NCBI GenBank assembly: GCA_963575745.1
Contig: CAUYUJ010007446.1
Span: 612,501-676,500, forward strand
DNA length: 64,000 nucleotides
Reading direction: 5' to 3'
Source: Prorocentrum cordatum
Taxonomy: Eukaryota > Sar > Dinophyceae > Prorocentrales > Prorocentraceae
Both the position numbers and the translations under genes were made by a program. Below the pieces are notes generated by a model that made no database searches, was not told the origin of the DNA, and saw only the letters and a list, made by a program, of their open reading frames with translations. Of this stretch, positions 21,640 through 31,660 are shown piece after piece. Position 1 is the first letter of the stretch. Each line of letters opens with the position of its first letter.

Positions 21640-22440
21640 ATCGCCACTCCCAGCGCAAATTATCGTCCTCTCTCCTTCGTGCCCCCCCCCTCCCTTCCTC
21701 CGATCCGTTCGTTCTCATTCGATCCCGTGATCTGTTACCCTTCGTTTTCAAGGGCTTCGCCAACCGCGCGTGGCAGGGAATGAATACGTATACCCCCAAA
21801 AAAGGGGTACGATCGAAGACGAAGAGGGCGGGCATCCAGGGTTTGGGATTTGCATATGGAATGACACGCGAGCAGACAAGAGCGAACAGTATTAAACTTA
21901 TTGTTGTTGGTGTTGTTGTTATTGTTGTTGTTGTTGTTGTTGTTCGTTGTTCGTTGTTCGTTGTCGTCGTCGTCACACCCGCGACCCACCCCGCGACCCA
22001 CCCCGCGACCCACCCCGCGACCCACCCGCGACCCAAACCGCGACGACCCACCCCGCGAACCACCCGCGACCCGCCAGCGACCCACCCGCGACCCACCCCC
22101 CGACCCACCCGCGACCCACCCCGCGAAAAATCCGCGACCCCCCCCGCGACCCAACCGCGACCCACCCGCGACCCAACAGCGACCCGCACACGACCCACCC
22201 GCGACCCATTTGCGTTTTGCGTTCCGCCCGCAACGCATCCGCATAGGTTTAACGAAAAAATCTGAGCCTGCGGCGTGTGTGTGCGTTTGTGTGCGTAGCA
22301 CCCCGCAGATGCGCAGAAGAGTGAAGTGGCGGTGGGGACCTATGCAGTTTGCGAGACTCTTGAGAAGCACCCCCGGCGGCGCCAAAATTTCACAAATTAT
22401 GCAACGAGCCCGCCGCGGGCGCCAATTTTCTCGTTAAACC
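21640..22440. repeat. composite H(+), (GTT)n, CGCGACCC array, M(+)
   Basis: H at 21650-21900 (ACGATCGAAGACGAAGAGGG, ACACGCGAGCAG), then (GTT)n to 21960, the CGCGACCC array to 22215, a partial inverted M, and M at 22290-22440 (GTAGCACCCCGCAGATGCG to CCAATTTTCTCGTTAAACC). Confidence 0.8.
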
Positions 22441-22539
22441 AATGTAGGTAGATCGCGGATGGATCGCAGGGTGGGTCGCGGGTGGGTCGTTGTCTGGTCG
22501 CGGGTGGGTCGCGGGTGTAGAGGGCAGACAATCCCCAAA

Positions 22540-22660
22540 CAGTAATCACCCCAACAAGCGAAGCCGTTGAGTAAACGCACGCAAGGAATGAATCGAACAG
22601 GGCAGGGCTGTTTAGTCAACGCCCTGGGCCGTTTAGTAAAAGTCAATTGTCGGGTCCGGA
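22540..22660 (-). repeat. dispersed repeat W, copy 1
   Basis: The reverse complement matches 34440-34555, sharing GGCCCAGGGCGTT-, CAACGGCTTCGCTTGT- and AACAGCCC-type blocks. Confidence 0.75.
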
Positions 22661-22679
22661 AGCTTTTTCCTCCCTTGAG

Positions 22680-22937
22680 GGTGGGTCGCGGGGTGGGTCG
22701 CGGGTGGGTCGCGGGGTGGGTCGCAGGTGGGTCGCGGATGGGTCGCGGATGGGTCTCGGGGTGGGTCGCGGGTGGGGTCGCGGGTGGGTCGCGGGTGGGT
22801 CGCGGGTGGGACGCGGGTGGGTCGCGGGTTGAGTCGCGGGTGGGTCGCGGGTTGGGTCGCGGGTGGGTCGCGGAGTGGGTCGCAGGGTGGGTCGCGGGGT
22901 GGGTCGAGGGGTGGGTCGCGGGTGGGACGACGACAAC

Positions 22938-23010
<73 letters not shown>
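22680..23010. repeat. GGGTCGCGGGTG array followed by (AAC)n
   Basis: About 20 units of GGGTCGCGGGT(G) with one-base variants, then GACGACGACAACAAAC and 75 bp of (AAC)n. Confidence 0.9.
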
Positions 23011-23815
23011 CATTTTACCCGAACGCGTGGTGTTCTCCCCAGTGCCAGGGTTTTCATACGACACCAGGCAATACCCCCACTTCGTGGGGGGGCATTACAA
23101 GCTCTACCAAATATCCAAACGACTCTTCGCGACCACCCAAACCCAGCTTCCCGCCCTATGACGTTGGGACACTTCACTTCGTGGCGTGCGGACGACCGTG
23201 GCTACTACACTGGCGCGGGGTACACACCCACAGAACTTGGTCACTTATTCGGGGCGCGCATGTGCCCAGCATGGTGCAATTGTGCCATACAATAGCGCGC
23301 AACAAACGAATGTGTCCCGCATGGTATTATTTGACAGGGATGATGGCCCTGGCAGGTGCGCAACCGTTGTCGCAGAAGTTCGAAAAAGTTGCTCGCAAAA
23401 GCCCGTTTGACAGAAATGTTTAAAAAGTGTTGGGTTTCCTACGAATCCGCAAGAGCGCGCGGGATGAGATTTTGACATTTTTTTGTTGAAAAACCATTGG
23501 TTTTTTGATGTTTTTATGTTAAAATCGCTCCGAACACTAAGCTTTTGGAAGGATTTCGTCTTGCGCGCGCGAATGTCCACTTTACCTTATTTTTTGCAAG
23601 GGATTCTTGAAATTTGATTATATTAGAACAAGAAATGTCATTTTATAGTGTTTTTTGCAAGGGAAAACGGATTACAACAAAACAACCGGATCTGGACCCC
23701 ATCCACTTTTCTGAAGCTTTCGCGAAAAAATGATGAAAATGTAGCTGCGGCCTAGGCGCGGCGGGGGGGCCGTGCACCAGGGGTCCCAACAATAATTATT
23801 CTTTAGAATTAATAA
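23010..23815 (+). repeat. dispersed repeat K, copy 1
   Basis: Starts just after (AAC)n with CCAGTGCCAGGGTTTTCATA, has a CCCCCACTTCGTGGGGG hairpin at 23070-23086, an AT-rich core (TTTTTTGATGTTTTTATGTT) and ends GAATTAATAATGTTC at a second (AAC)n. Copy 2 at 26880-27485 is highly similar but about 200 bp shorter. No coding capacity recognised. Confidence 0.9.
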
Positions 23816-23820
23816 TGTTC

Positions 23821-23880
<60 letters not shown>

Positions 23881-24120
23881 AACAACAACAACACCAACAA
23901 GAACAATAACAATAACAAAAACAATAACAACAACAACAACACCAACAACAACAATAACAACAATAACGACAGCAACACCAACAACAACAACACCAACAAC
24001 ACTCATTCTAAGACAGTTCGCTCTTACGTACTTGGCCGTGCGTGATTCAGAACGAGTTCCCCACACCTTCGGTACCCGCCCTTTTCTGTCTTCGATCTCA
24101 TCCTTTGGGGGGATTATTTC
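23816..24120. repeat. (AAC)n then family H on the minus strand
   Basis: 190 bp of AAC with GAC, AAT and ACC variants, then the reverse complement of H (CTAAGACAGTTCGCTCTTACG to TCCTTTGGGGGGATTAT). Confidence 0.85.
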
Positions 24121-24356
24121 TCTTTGCGGGGGGCGGCGGGCTTAGACAGGCGGGTCGCGCCTGAACGGGCGGACAATCTTTCGCGGACGTACATGTGCCC
24201 GCCATTGGAATCGGTGTGGGCTTGCAAAAAGAGGAGGGGAAAACGAGGGAGAGTGGGAGAAGGGATGGGGAGGGACGAAGGAAGAAGGACAACGCCAGGA
24301 GAGAATGAACGAAGAGGGGAGCGGTTGACTAGAGGCAGAGAGAGAGAGAGAGAAAG

Positions 24357-24395
<39 letters not shown>

Positions 24396-24441
24396 CAGAG
24401 ACAGAGAGAGAGATAAACAATAACATACAGGAGAGGTCGGG

Positions 24442-24487
<46 letters not shown>

Positions 24488-24502
24488 AAGAGAGAGAGAG
24501 AG

Positions 24503-24558
<56 letters not shown>

Positions 24559-24740
24559 AAAAAAAGGAAAGAGGGAGGGAGGAGGCAGGAGAGGGGAGGG
24601 AGAAGGAAGGAGGGAGAGGAGGGAGAGGGGAGAGGGGAGAGAGGCATAAGGATGAGAGAAGAGAGGACGGAGAGAAAAGGGAGGAGAGGAGAGGAGGGAG
24701 GAGGGAGAGGGAGGAGGAGCAGGAAGGTAAGAGTGTTAAC
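24120..24740. repeat. GA/GGA simple-repeat tract
   Basis: Long (GA)n blocks (24330-24560) and GGAGGGAGA repeats to 24720. No gene seen. Confidence 0.9.
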
Positions 24741-25406
24741 GTCCGAAGAGGTCCTAGGCGAAAGCGCCGTTCCTGAAGGACGTCTCGGGTGGGAGCCCAC
24801 GACGGGCGGGCGATCCCCTGACGGGCGGGCCGGGCGGGTGGGACATTCAAGCGGGATGCTTGAGTATGGCGAGAGCGCGATTCCTAAGTAAATTGTGAGG
24901 GCGTCCTTGGCGCAGCGTGTTTCCTGAGCGTCGAAAACGTGACTTTTGCATAAATTGCATGGAGCCACAGGCGAGGGCGCACTTTCTACACAACATTGTT
25001 TTATGTTGCGGTAGCGGGGGTCTTGATTAAATTGCGAGGAAGTTTTGGTTCAATTGCGAGGAAGTCTCAAGCGGGAGCGCCGTTCCTGAGTACATTGTAA
25101 GGAAGTCTCAGATGGGAGCGGGGGTCCGACTAAATTGAGAGAAAGTCTAAAGCGGGAGCGCCGTTCCTGAGTAAATCACGAGGGAGTCTTAGACGGGAGG
25201 GGAGGGTCGTGAGTAAATTTGGAGGAAGCCTCAGGCGGGAGCCGTTGTTGTTGTGGTTCGGGGGGCCAGGGGCACAGTTTGAGCACCAAGACTTTCCCTG
25301 TCAACAAACAGGGTGCGAGCGTCGATGGGCACAGTTTGATTCAGAAAAAACAGCATGCACCAGTGATTGGGGATCAATAGTGATAACTTTTCAGAAATGA
25401 CAGATC

Positions 25407-25450
<44 letters not shown>
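24740..25450 (+). repeat. family G copy followed by (AAC)n
   Basis: Units of 55-65 bp (GAGGAAGTCTCAAGCGGGAGCG, split here by variants), then GGCGGGAGCCGTTGTTGTTG, TTTTCAGAAATGACAGATC and (AAC)n. Confidence 0.8.
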
Positions 25451-25451
<1 letters not shown>

Positions 25452-25880
25452 CATTTGAAGACTGTTCGCTCCTCTCCTATCTGAGCACGTGCCAACCAAT
25501 ACGTATATCTCAAACCCTCGGTATCTGCCTTCGTCGTCTTCGATCGCACCCCCTTGGGGGGATATCTTCCTTACCTGCCACGTGTATTTACTGCAGTCCC
25601 TCAAACAAGGGAAGAGAGGACGGGTGTAAGGGGAGGAAGGAGAATGGAGCACGAGAGAAATTAGCAGGAGGGGGGCAAGGAGCAGAACACAAGTGGTATG
25701 ACTAGACGGGCAGATCGGGTGGGCAGACCCATAGCGGGCAGGTCGGGAACGCAGGCCCAGGCGACGAGGTCGAACAGGCGGGTTGCTGAAGCATGGGTCC
25801 TGCGTGAATCGCGAGGAAGTCTCGAGCGATAACGCGATTCCCAAGTAAATCGTGAGAAAAGCCAGCGTGGGCCACGAAGG
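25450..25880 (-). repeat. composite G-H block, inverted copy of 9400-9850
   Basis: Reverse-complement match over about 430 bp, including CCTCCTGCTAATTTCT, GTCCTCTCTTCCC, GGCAGGTAAGGAAGATAT and GCGATCGAAGACGACGA. Confidence 0.85.
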
Positions 25881-26290
25881 ACGCAAAATCCGAGGCCACA
25901 GAGGGCAGCGACGGGGCCGCTGAGGGCAGCACCGGGGCCACGAAGGGCAGCGAGGGGGCCACAAAGGGCGACAGCGGGGCCACGAAGGGCATCCATATGG
26001 GGCCACGACGGGCGCCAGCGAACGGGGGCCACGAAGGGCATTCGTATACGGGGCCACAAAGGGCGACAGCGGGGCCAGTGAGGGCAGCAAAGGGGCCATG
26101 AAGGGCAGCGAGATGGCCACGAAAGGCGACAGCGGGGTTACGAAGGGCATGCGTATGGGGCCACGACGGGCGCGTGCGAGCGGGGGCCACGAAGGGCGTA
26201 TAATGCGGGGCCACAAAAGGCAGCGACGGGGCCACCGAGGGCAGCAACGGGGCCACGAAGGGCAGCGAGCGTAGGCGACCGCGGAACCAG
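25880..26290. repeat. second 21-bp minisatellite with higher-order duplication
   Basis: Units AGGGCAGCGACGGGGCCACG plus A, with 23-26 bp variants. A block of four variant units (25965-26060) recurs at 26120-26225. All three minus frames give Pro/Trp/Ala heptads (such as CPSWPRC), so the ORFs are repeat-driven. Confidence 0.85.
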
Positions 26291-26880
26291 CACGGGCAGC
26301 GATGGGCATCGAAGGCGGGCGAAGGGCAGCGAGCGGCGACTGCGGTCCCTAACGGGCGGGTCGGGCGGGCAGGCCCAGACGGGCGGGTCGAGCGGGCGGG
26401 TCGTTGAAGCGAAAATTCTGCTTGAACCGCCAATCAATATGTAGCGGGAGCGCGATTCCCCTAAGTGTCGAGGGGCGGCATCTGAATACATTGTGAGGAA
26501 GTACCAGGCGGGAGCCGCGATTCGGTGCTAAGTTGGGAGGAAGTCCTAAGCGAGAGCGCGATTCTTCAATACGTTGTGAGGAAGTATCAAGCGGGAGCCG
26601 CAATCCGGTGGTAAATTGTGAGGAAGTCCCAAGCGAGAACGCGATTTTTCAGTACATTGTGAGGAAGTATCAGGCGGGAGCCGTTGTTGTTGTAAACCGG
26701 GGGCCAACAACACAGTTTGATATTCAAGACTTTCCCTGTGAAAGAAAAGTGCGAGCCTCGGTAAGGGCACTTCAATCGAAAAAAAACAATGTGCACCGGA
26801 CGGGGGGATCAACCATATGTTTTCAGAAGTGAGAATTCAACAACAACAGCAACAACACCAACAACAACAACAACAACAAT
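26270..26880 (+). repeat. family G copy, second arm of the inverted pair
   Basis: Matches the reverse complement of 19060-19720. Ends TTTTCAGAAGTGAGAATTC then (AAC)n, where repeat K begins. Confidence 0.85.
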
Positions 26881-27485
26881 TACTAGCACGTGGGGACACT
26901 CCGTTCTCACCAGTGCCAGGGTTTTCATAGGAGGCGGGCAATACCCCCACTTTGTGGGGGGGCCGGTTCAAGCTCTACCAAATTTCCAAACGACTCTTCG
27001 CTTCCCGCCCTATGACGTTCGGACACTTCACTTCGTGGCATGCGGACGACCGTGGCTACTATTCAAGGCCCCGCGGCCGACGACGACGGCGTGCGCGCGC
27101 GAAGAAAAAACGAATGTGTCCCGCATGGTATTATTTGACAGGGATGAAAAAAAAAACATGTTTTTTGATGTTTTTATGTTAAAATCGCTACGAAAACTAA
27201 GGTTTTGGAAGGATTTCGTCTTGCGCGCGCGAATGTCCACTTTACCTACTTTTTTGTAAGGGATTCTTGAAGTTTGGTTATGTTAAAACAAGAAATGTCC
27301 ACTTCAGCTTTTTTTTGTTGCAAGGGAAAGCGGGGGACAACAAAACAACCGGATCTGGTGCACATCGTTTTGCCTGAGGCTTCCTCACGAAAATGATGAA
27401 AACGTGGCTGCGGCCTAGGCGCGGCGGGGGGGGCGTGCACCAGGGGGCCCAACAATAATTATTCTTTAGAAGTAATAATATTCAA
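26880..27485 (+). repeat. dispersed repeat K, copy 2
   Basis: Same start and end words as copy 1, with the CCCCCACTTTGTGGGGG hairpin, lacking most of the segment equivalent to 23190-23310 and 23345-23500. Ends GAAGTAATAATATTC plus three AAC-type units. Confidence 0.9.
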
Positions 27486-27714
27486 CAACAAGAACAAGGG
27501 AATGCCAGCTTTTTGAGCCCCTTCAAATGGGGCGAGCTTCCCCGTCGCTCCCCACGGGGGGTACGCCGATTTTCTGACGCCCCCTCTGGGGAAAGGGGGG
27601 GGAGCACCGCATCGCATCGCACCGGCTTCCGGGCCGGCCTCCACTGGGAATCAATTGCCAGATCCCATCGAGGAGGCTAAGGCGCTTGCATCAGAAAAAA
27701 TTCGCGCAAGGGGG

Positions 27715-27880
27715 GGAGCGTCTGGGAGGCCTCTTGGGGGCCTCTTGGGCCGTCGTAGGCCATCTTGAGGCTATCTTAGGCCGTCTTGGGTGCATCTTGG
27801 GCCGTCTTGGAGGCATATTGGGACCATCTTAGCCGTCTTGGAAGCCATCTTGGGGCCGTCTGGGGCAGGAACCGTTTGCA
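27715..27880 (+). repeat. GCCGTCTTGGG minisatellite V, copy 2
   Basis: Ten or so 14-16 bp units (GGCCGTCTTGG, GCCATCTTGG). Inverted relative to 8620-8780. 27490-27715 holds a CCCC(A/T)...GGGG-rich segment without a gene. Confidence 0.65.
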
Positions 27881-28124
27881 ACCGGGTCTTTCGGGTGGCC
27901 GGCGGGACGGGCCGAAGCCCCAGGGGGAGTTCTTTTGGGAAAAGAACTAAAACCACAACCGAAATAATCTAGCACGCCAGGCACCCCTGCGATGAATCGA
28001 CAGGGGGCGGCGGATCGAATGGCCTCCGGCCCATCCCGCCACCGTGCCTGGGTCGTGAGTAGGATTCCTATTGGATGTTCGTTGGGATCTCGTGGGAGGC
28101 CTTGTCTCTCTTTCAAAGAGATCG

Positions 28125-28898
28125 ATGGCAACATGGACGAGGACCAAGACCTCTGGCGGACCCTTTCATTTTCCATGCATGGCCCATTCGGCCGACGACC
28201 CATTTCCGGAACCAGTTTTCATCCAGGCAGGATCTGTTGGGGGACTGTCTTTCTCGGAGCCCGGAACGGCCCAGCGAAAGGCGAGATTCAAGAATAAGTT
28301 AAGGCTTGAGGGCAGCACGACGTCGGAGGTCTCGCGAGGAAGAGAACCAACGAGGAGGAAGAGGAGAATAATGAGGCGGAGTGGGAAGAGCAGGAACAGG
28401 AGGTGGAGGAGGGCAAAAGGTACGGGGGAGATGGGGGAGGAAAACATCTTAGGCGCGCTCCCGCCATGTCTGACATTCTACCCATCCCACCGATCCCTTC
28501 GGATTGTGCTGATGTTTTCGCTGTCTTGGGATGAGTTTCGTAGCAGACCTGGAACTCCACGAAGGACCTCATCGTGTTTGCATCATCGGGAAGGGGTAGC
28601 CGAGCAGGTGGAAAAGGAGGAGGAGGAGGAAGGAGGAGGAGGAGATCGAGAACGACCAGCGGAGTGGAAAGAGCGGGAGGAGCAGGATGACCAGGGGATG
28701 GCCGATGAGGGGAAAGGAGGGGGTCGACAACGAAGAGGGAGGACTCGGATCCAGAAAAGCGTCTCGCGCTCGGGCGAGAGCGCCATTCTGAACCACGGGT
28801 CTACAGCGCCGACCCGAAAACGAGGCCCACGCTGCTGCGGGGCCATCATGTTGAAACACAGAAAACAATCGGATTGCAAACATGTGCACAAGCAGTAA
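28125..28898 (+). CDS. candidate ORF, 257 codons, unknown protein
   Basis: Open from the ATG at 28125 to a TAA at 28896. The N-terminal third is well mixed (HSADDPFPEPVFIQAG, GGLSFSEPGTAQRKARF). A basic stretch follows (TRRKRRIMRRSGKSRNRR), then LPPCLTFYPSHRSLRIVLMF. A purine tract then encodes Glu/Gly-rich sequence. The end is basic with two adjacent Cys (RKRGPRCCGAIMLKHRK). It could be a nuclear basic protein, but a purine-rich tract also lengthens chance ORFs. No family recognised. Confidence 0.3.
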   Translation: MATWTRTKTSGGPFHFPCMAHSADDPFPEPVFIQAGSVGGLSFSEPGTAQRKARFKNKLRLEGSTTSEVSRGREPTRRKRRIMRRSGKSRNRRWRRAKGTGEMGEENILGALPPCLTFYPSHRSLRIVLMFSLSWDEFRSRPGTPRRTSSCLHHREGVAEQVEKEEEEEGGGGDRERPAEWKEREEQDDQGMADEGKGGGRQRRGRTRIQKSVSRSGESAILNHGSTAPTRKRGPRCCGAIMLKHRKQSDCKHVHKQ

Positions 28899-29271
28899 TA
28901 ACACCCACGTTTGTCCAATCCGATGTGCGGGAAGAAACAATACGCGGAGAGGTCGGGGCCTCTTCCGGACAGAGTCAGGGGAGAGAGGAGAGTTGTATTG
29001 AGAATGCGTAGTTGTCGAGGAGGAGGAGGTGGAGGAGGAGGAGGAGGTGGAGGAGGAGTTGGAGGAGGAGCAGGAGGGGGGAACATGTAGGGGGAAGGAG
29101 GGGAGGAGGACAAGAAGGGGCGGATGGGGGAGGAGAAGGGGAAGGAGGAGGAGGAGGAGCAGGAGGAGGAGGAGGAACGGCAGGATGGGGAGAAGGCGAA
29201 GGGGAGAGGAGGAGCACGAGGAGAAGGACAAGGAAGAGCAGGTGGAGGGCGAAGGCGCCTTACACCGACAG

Positions 29272-29390
29272 GCGACCCGGTGCCGGCGCTGCGCCGCGCC
29301 TTGCCCCCGGGCTTCTCGCTGCTACTGGCGACGGCCTTCCCTCGCCTGCCTGGCTCGGGCAAGGCGGCCCCCTCCTCGGGCCTCGGAGGA
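29272..29390 (+). CDS. possible ANL C-terminal (A10-like) exon
   Basis: After CACCGACAG the frame reads DPVPALRRALPPGFS, then LLLATAFPRLPGSGKAAPSS. Adenylation domains end with the form ALR..L...LP......F..(L/F)P.T..GK(V/I)DR, where the Lys is catalytic. The PALRRALP start and FPRLPGSGK end resemble this, but spacing between the two LP/FP pairs is off by about three residues and the DR after GK is missing. If it belongs with 11925-13158, the intron would be about 16 kb of repeats. It may equally be a separate gene or coincidence. Confidence 0.25.
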
Positions 29391-29529
29391 GGAGGAGGTG
29401 GAGGAGGAGGGGGGCGCACCCCCTCGGCTCCAGGATCAGTCACCGCTGAGCGTTACGCTGGTCTTGGGGTTGAGGGGTTGCGCCCGCTCCCGATCAAAGT
29501 GCTTGGGCGCGCGGACAGACGCATTCGCC

Positions 29530-29660
29530 GCTCAAATAAGGAGGAGGAGGAGGAGGAGGAGGAGGAGGAGGAGGAGGAGGAGGAGGTGCAGGAGATGGAG
29601 GAGGAGGAGGTGCAGGAGATGGAGGAGGAGGAGGAGGAGGAGGAGGAGGAGGAGAGAACG
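29530..29660. repeat. GGA/GAG simple repeat
   Basis: (GGA)n with a GGAGGTGCAGGAGATG word repeated twice near 29585-29620. 29000-29210 upstream is also purine-rich. Confidence 0.9.
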
Positions 29661-29784
29661 GGGGATTGTGGAGTACCTCGGGGTCGAGAGCGCGCGCGAG
29701 AGACTTTCACACTGAGTTCGCGCGGTGGTCTTTGAATGCTTTGCGCGCTCTGTGGCGTGCTCTACTCTTTTCCTCCTCCTCCTC

Positions 29785-30235
29785 CTCCTCCTCCTCCTCC
29801 TCCCAGAAGACTTGTTTTGTTTCCCATCAGTTCCGCCCCCTCCCCCCTCAGAAAAAAAATATGTAAAAATTGGCCGGCGATCGGCGGCCACCGTTTTTTA
29901 ATTTTGTTTTCGGGGGAAAGGGGGAGAAACTCCTCATCCTCTCTCCCCCTGCTCCTCCCCTCCCGCTCCCGCACTCCCCTCCTCCTCCTCCTCCTCCTCC
30001 TCCTCCTCCTCCTCCTCCTCCTCCTCCTCTTCCTCCTTCCCCTCCCAGCAGAGATCCTTTCGTTTCCCCTCAGTTCCCTCCCCACGAAAAAAACTTGGAC
30101 GGCGATCGGCGGCCCCGTTTTTTGTTCGGAAGGGGGGAAGGGAGTGAAAATCCTCATCCTCTCTCCCATTGCCTTTCCCTCCCCCGCTCCCGCACTCCCC
30201 TCCTCCCCCTCCTCCCTCCCCTCCTCCTCCTCATC
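29785..30235. repeat. tandem duplication of a 200-bp unit split by (TCC)n
   Basis: Two units share GTTTCCC(A/C)TCAGTTCC, GGCGATCGGCGGCC, CCGTTTTTT and CTCCTCATCCTCTCTCCC, separated by about 60 bp of (TCC)n. Confidence 0.85.
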
Positions 30236-30762
30236 CCTACTGAGGACTTCCTACCAAGGACTCCCCGTTACGATGCAGAGCTGATCACGGGCCCACCACG
30301 GCCCACCAGGGCCCAGCAAAGCTCACCAAGGGCCCGCCAGGGCATCCCCCCAACGCCGACCGCGCACAGTGTTCCCGACAGCGCAGGGGACGAATCGCTC
30401 CCAACCCTGGATCCAAGGGAAATTCACTGGGACAGCAGCCACGGCAGGGAGCTCGCACCACTAAGCCATTGCGCGCGACAAGCCGCAACTGACCCGCTGA
30501 CCCAAGACGCACCTCTGTGACCCTGACAGATGCAAGCACATGTGGCTCATATACTGCGTCGAGGAGGTCCTCCGCGCACTCCAAACGGCGGCCTTCGCAG
30601 GACTCCACATGAACCTGCCGCCCTGGGAAGCGCTCGACCTCCAGAGGCGCCACGCACAAACATCCGCGAAGAAGCCTGGGAACAAGCGACCAAGGACGCC
30701 GCGACCGTCACCGACACATCGCGGCGCCATCGGGCCATGCGCTAAACCGCGCGAGTCAGCAG

Positions 30763-31236
30763 ATGAGCGACGCACGCCGCGACGTTGTGGATGCTCGCTT
30801 GGACCGCCTCGACCCCCCACCAGGCTACCAAGGACGATTTCAGCCTACTGGGGTCCTCCAGCAGCCCGCGGCCCCGCCTCTCCAACCAGAACATGAGGCA
30901 CCGTCCCCGGAAGAGGCACCCTCGCGAGGCCCCGCTCCGCGACAGAGGGGTGGCCGCACGGCCATGTTCTTTCTCGATGGGCACCGCTGGTTCAGGCATG
31001 CCGACCCCTTTGCCAGCGACGACGGGCCAAATGACTCTGACCACTCCAGTTTTTGTGACCCTCCCGACCCACAACCTGGAACCGCGACGGCCGCCCCCTC
31101 AGGCGACGACCTTGGGACGGCGCAGCGCAGCCCTTCTCCCCACCGTCGAAGACGCAGCGTGCCCGGCTCAGCCGGTGCGGGGGAGGGTTGCACCACAGCG
31201 ATGCCCTCATCAGCAACGCCAGCAGCTCTTCTACAG
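30763..31236 (+). CDS. exon of the split gene
   Basis: The frame is open upstream of the ATG at 30763 (ALNRASQQMSDARRDVVDAR), so this is likely an internal exon. It contains a Pro-rich part, FFLDGHRWFRHADPFASDD and an acidic stretch, and ends SATPAALLQ at CAG, followed by GTAACG. Joining to the acceptor at 31541-31543 keeps phase 0. Confidence 0.35.
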
Positions 31237-31543
31237 GTAACGGAGAGACCCTCCCCCTGTCGACCCCAGGGCCACGCGCCCCTGGCCCAGCTCGCTACGG
31301 CCACCAGCCGCCGGTCGCTGACGCGCCAAACCAGTCACGCGCCCCCCCGGGCTCCAGCCTCGGTAGACGGGGCCACTTCTGCCCCTGCAGCTCACCAACC
31401 AGTCCGGCCTGCTGGACCAGCTCGCAGCGCGGTGCCCCAGGACTCGGGCCAAAGCGCAGCATCCGGCGACCCCCGAGCAGGCAGCAGGAGCGAAATGGTA
31501 ACGCTATACGGCCCCTTACTGCCGCACGTCACCTTCCCTTCAG
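31237..31543 (+). other. intron candidate, 307 bp, GT-AG
   Basis: Donor CAG|GTAACG and acceptor ACCTTCCCTTCAG|GGG. Removing it links LLQ to GHYLWSLDAGAWLPATND in frame. The intron frame itself is open, so retention cannot be excluded. Confidence 0.4.
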
Positions 31544-31660
31544 GGGCATTACCTGTGGAGTCTTGACGCGGGCGCCTGGCTGCCGGCCACCAACGACTGG
31601 CCGAAAATGGCGGCAGTGGCCCTCCTCCTATCAGTAGCGCGGCACCTCCAGCCTGCCCCT
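31544..31660 (+). CDS. exon of the split gene, downstream
   Basis: Reads GHYLWSLDAGAWLPATNDW then PKMAAVALLLSVARHLQPAP, with an amphipathic or hydrophobic helix. The 3' edge is not resolved; three frames are open from 31650 to 31780. Confidence 0.35.

Noticed and set aside
22643-23064. Thr/Arg/Pro-rich and poly-Asn/Gln ORFs next to (AAC)n
   Set aside because: They arise from the GGGTCGCGGGTG array and (AAC)n.
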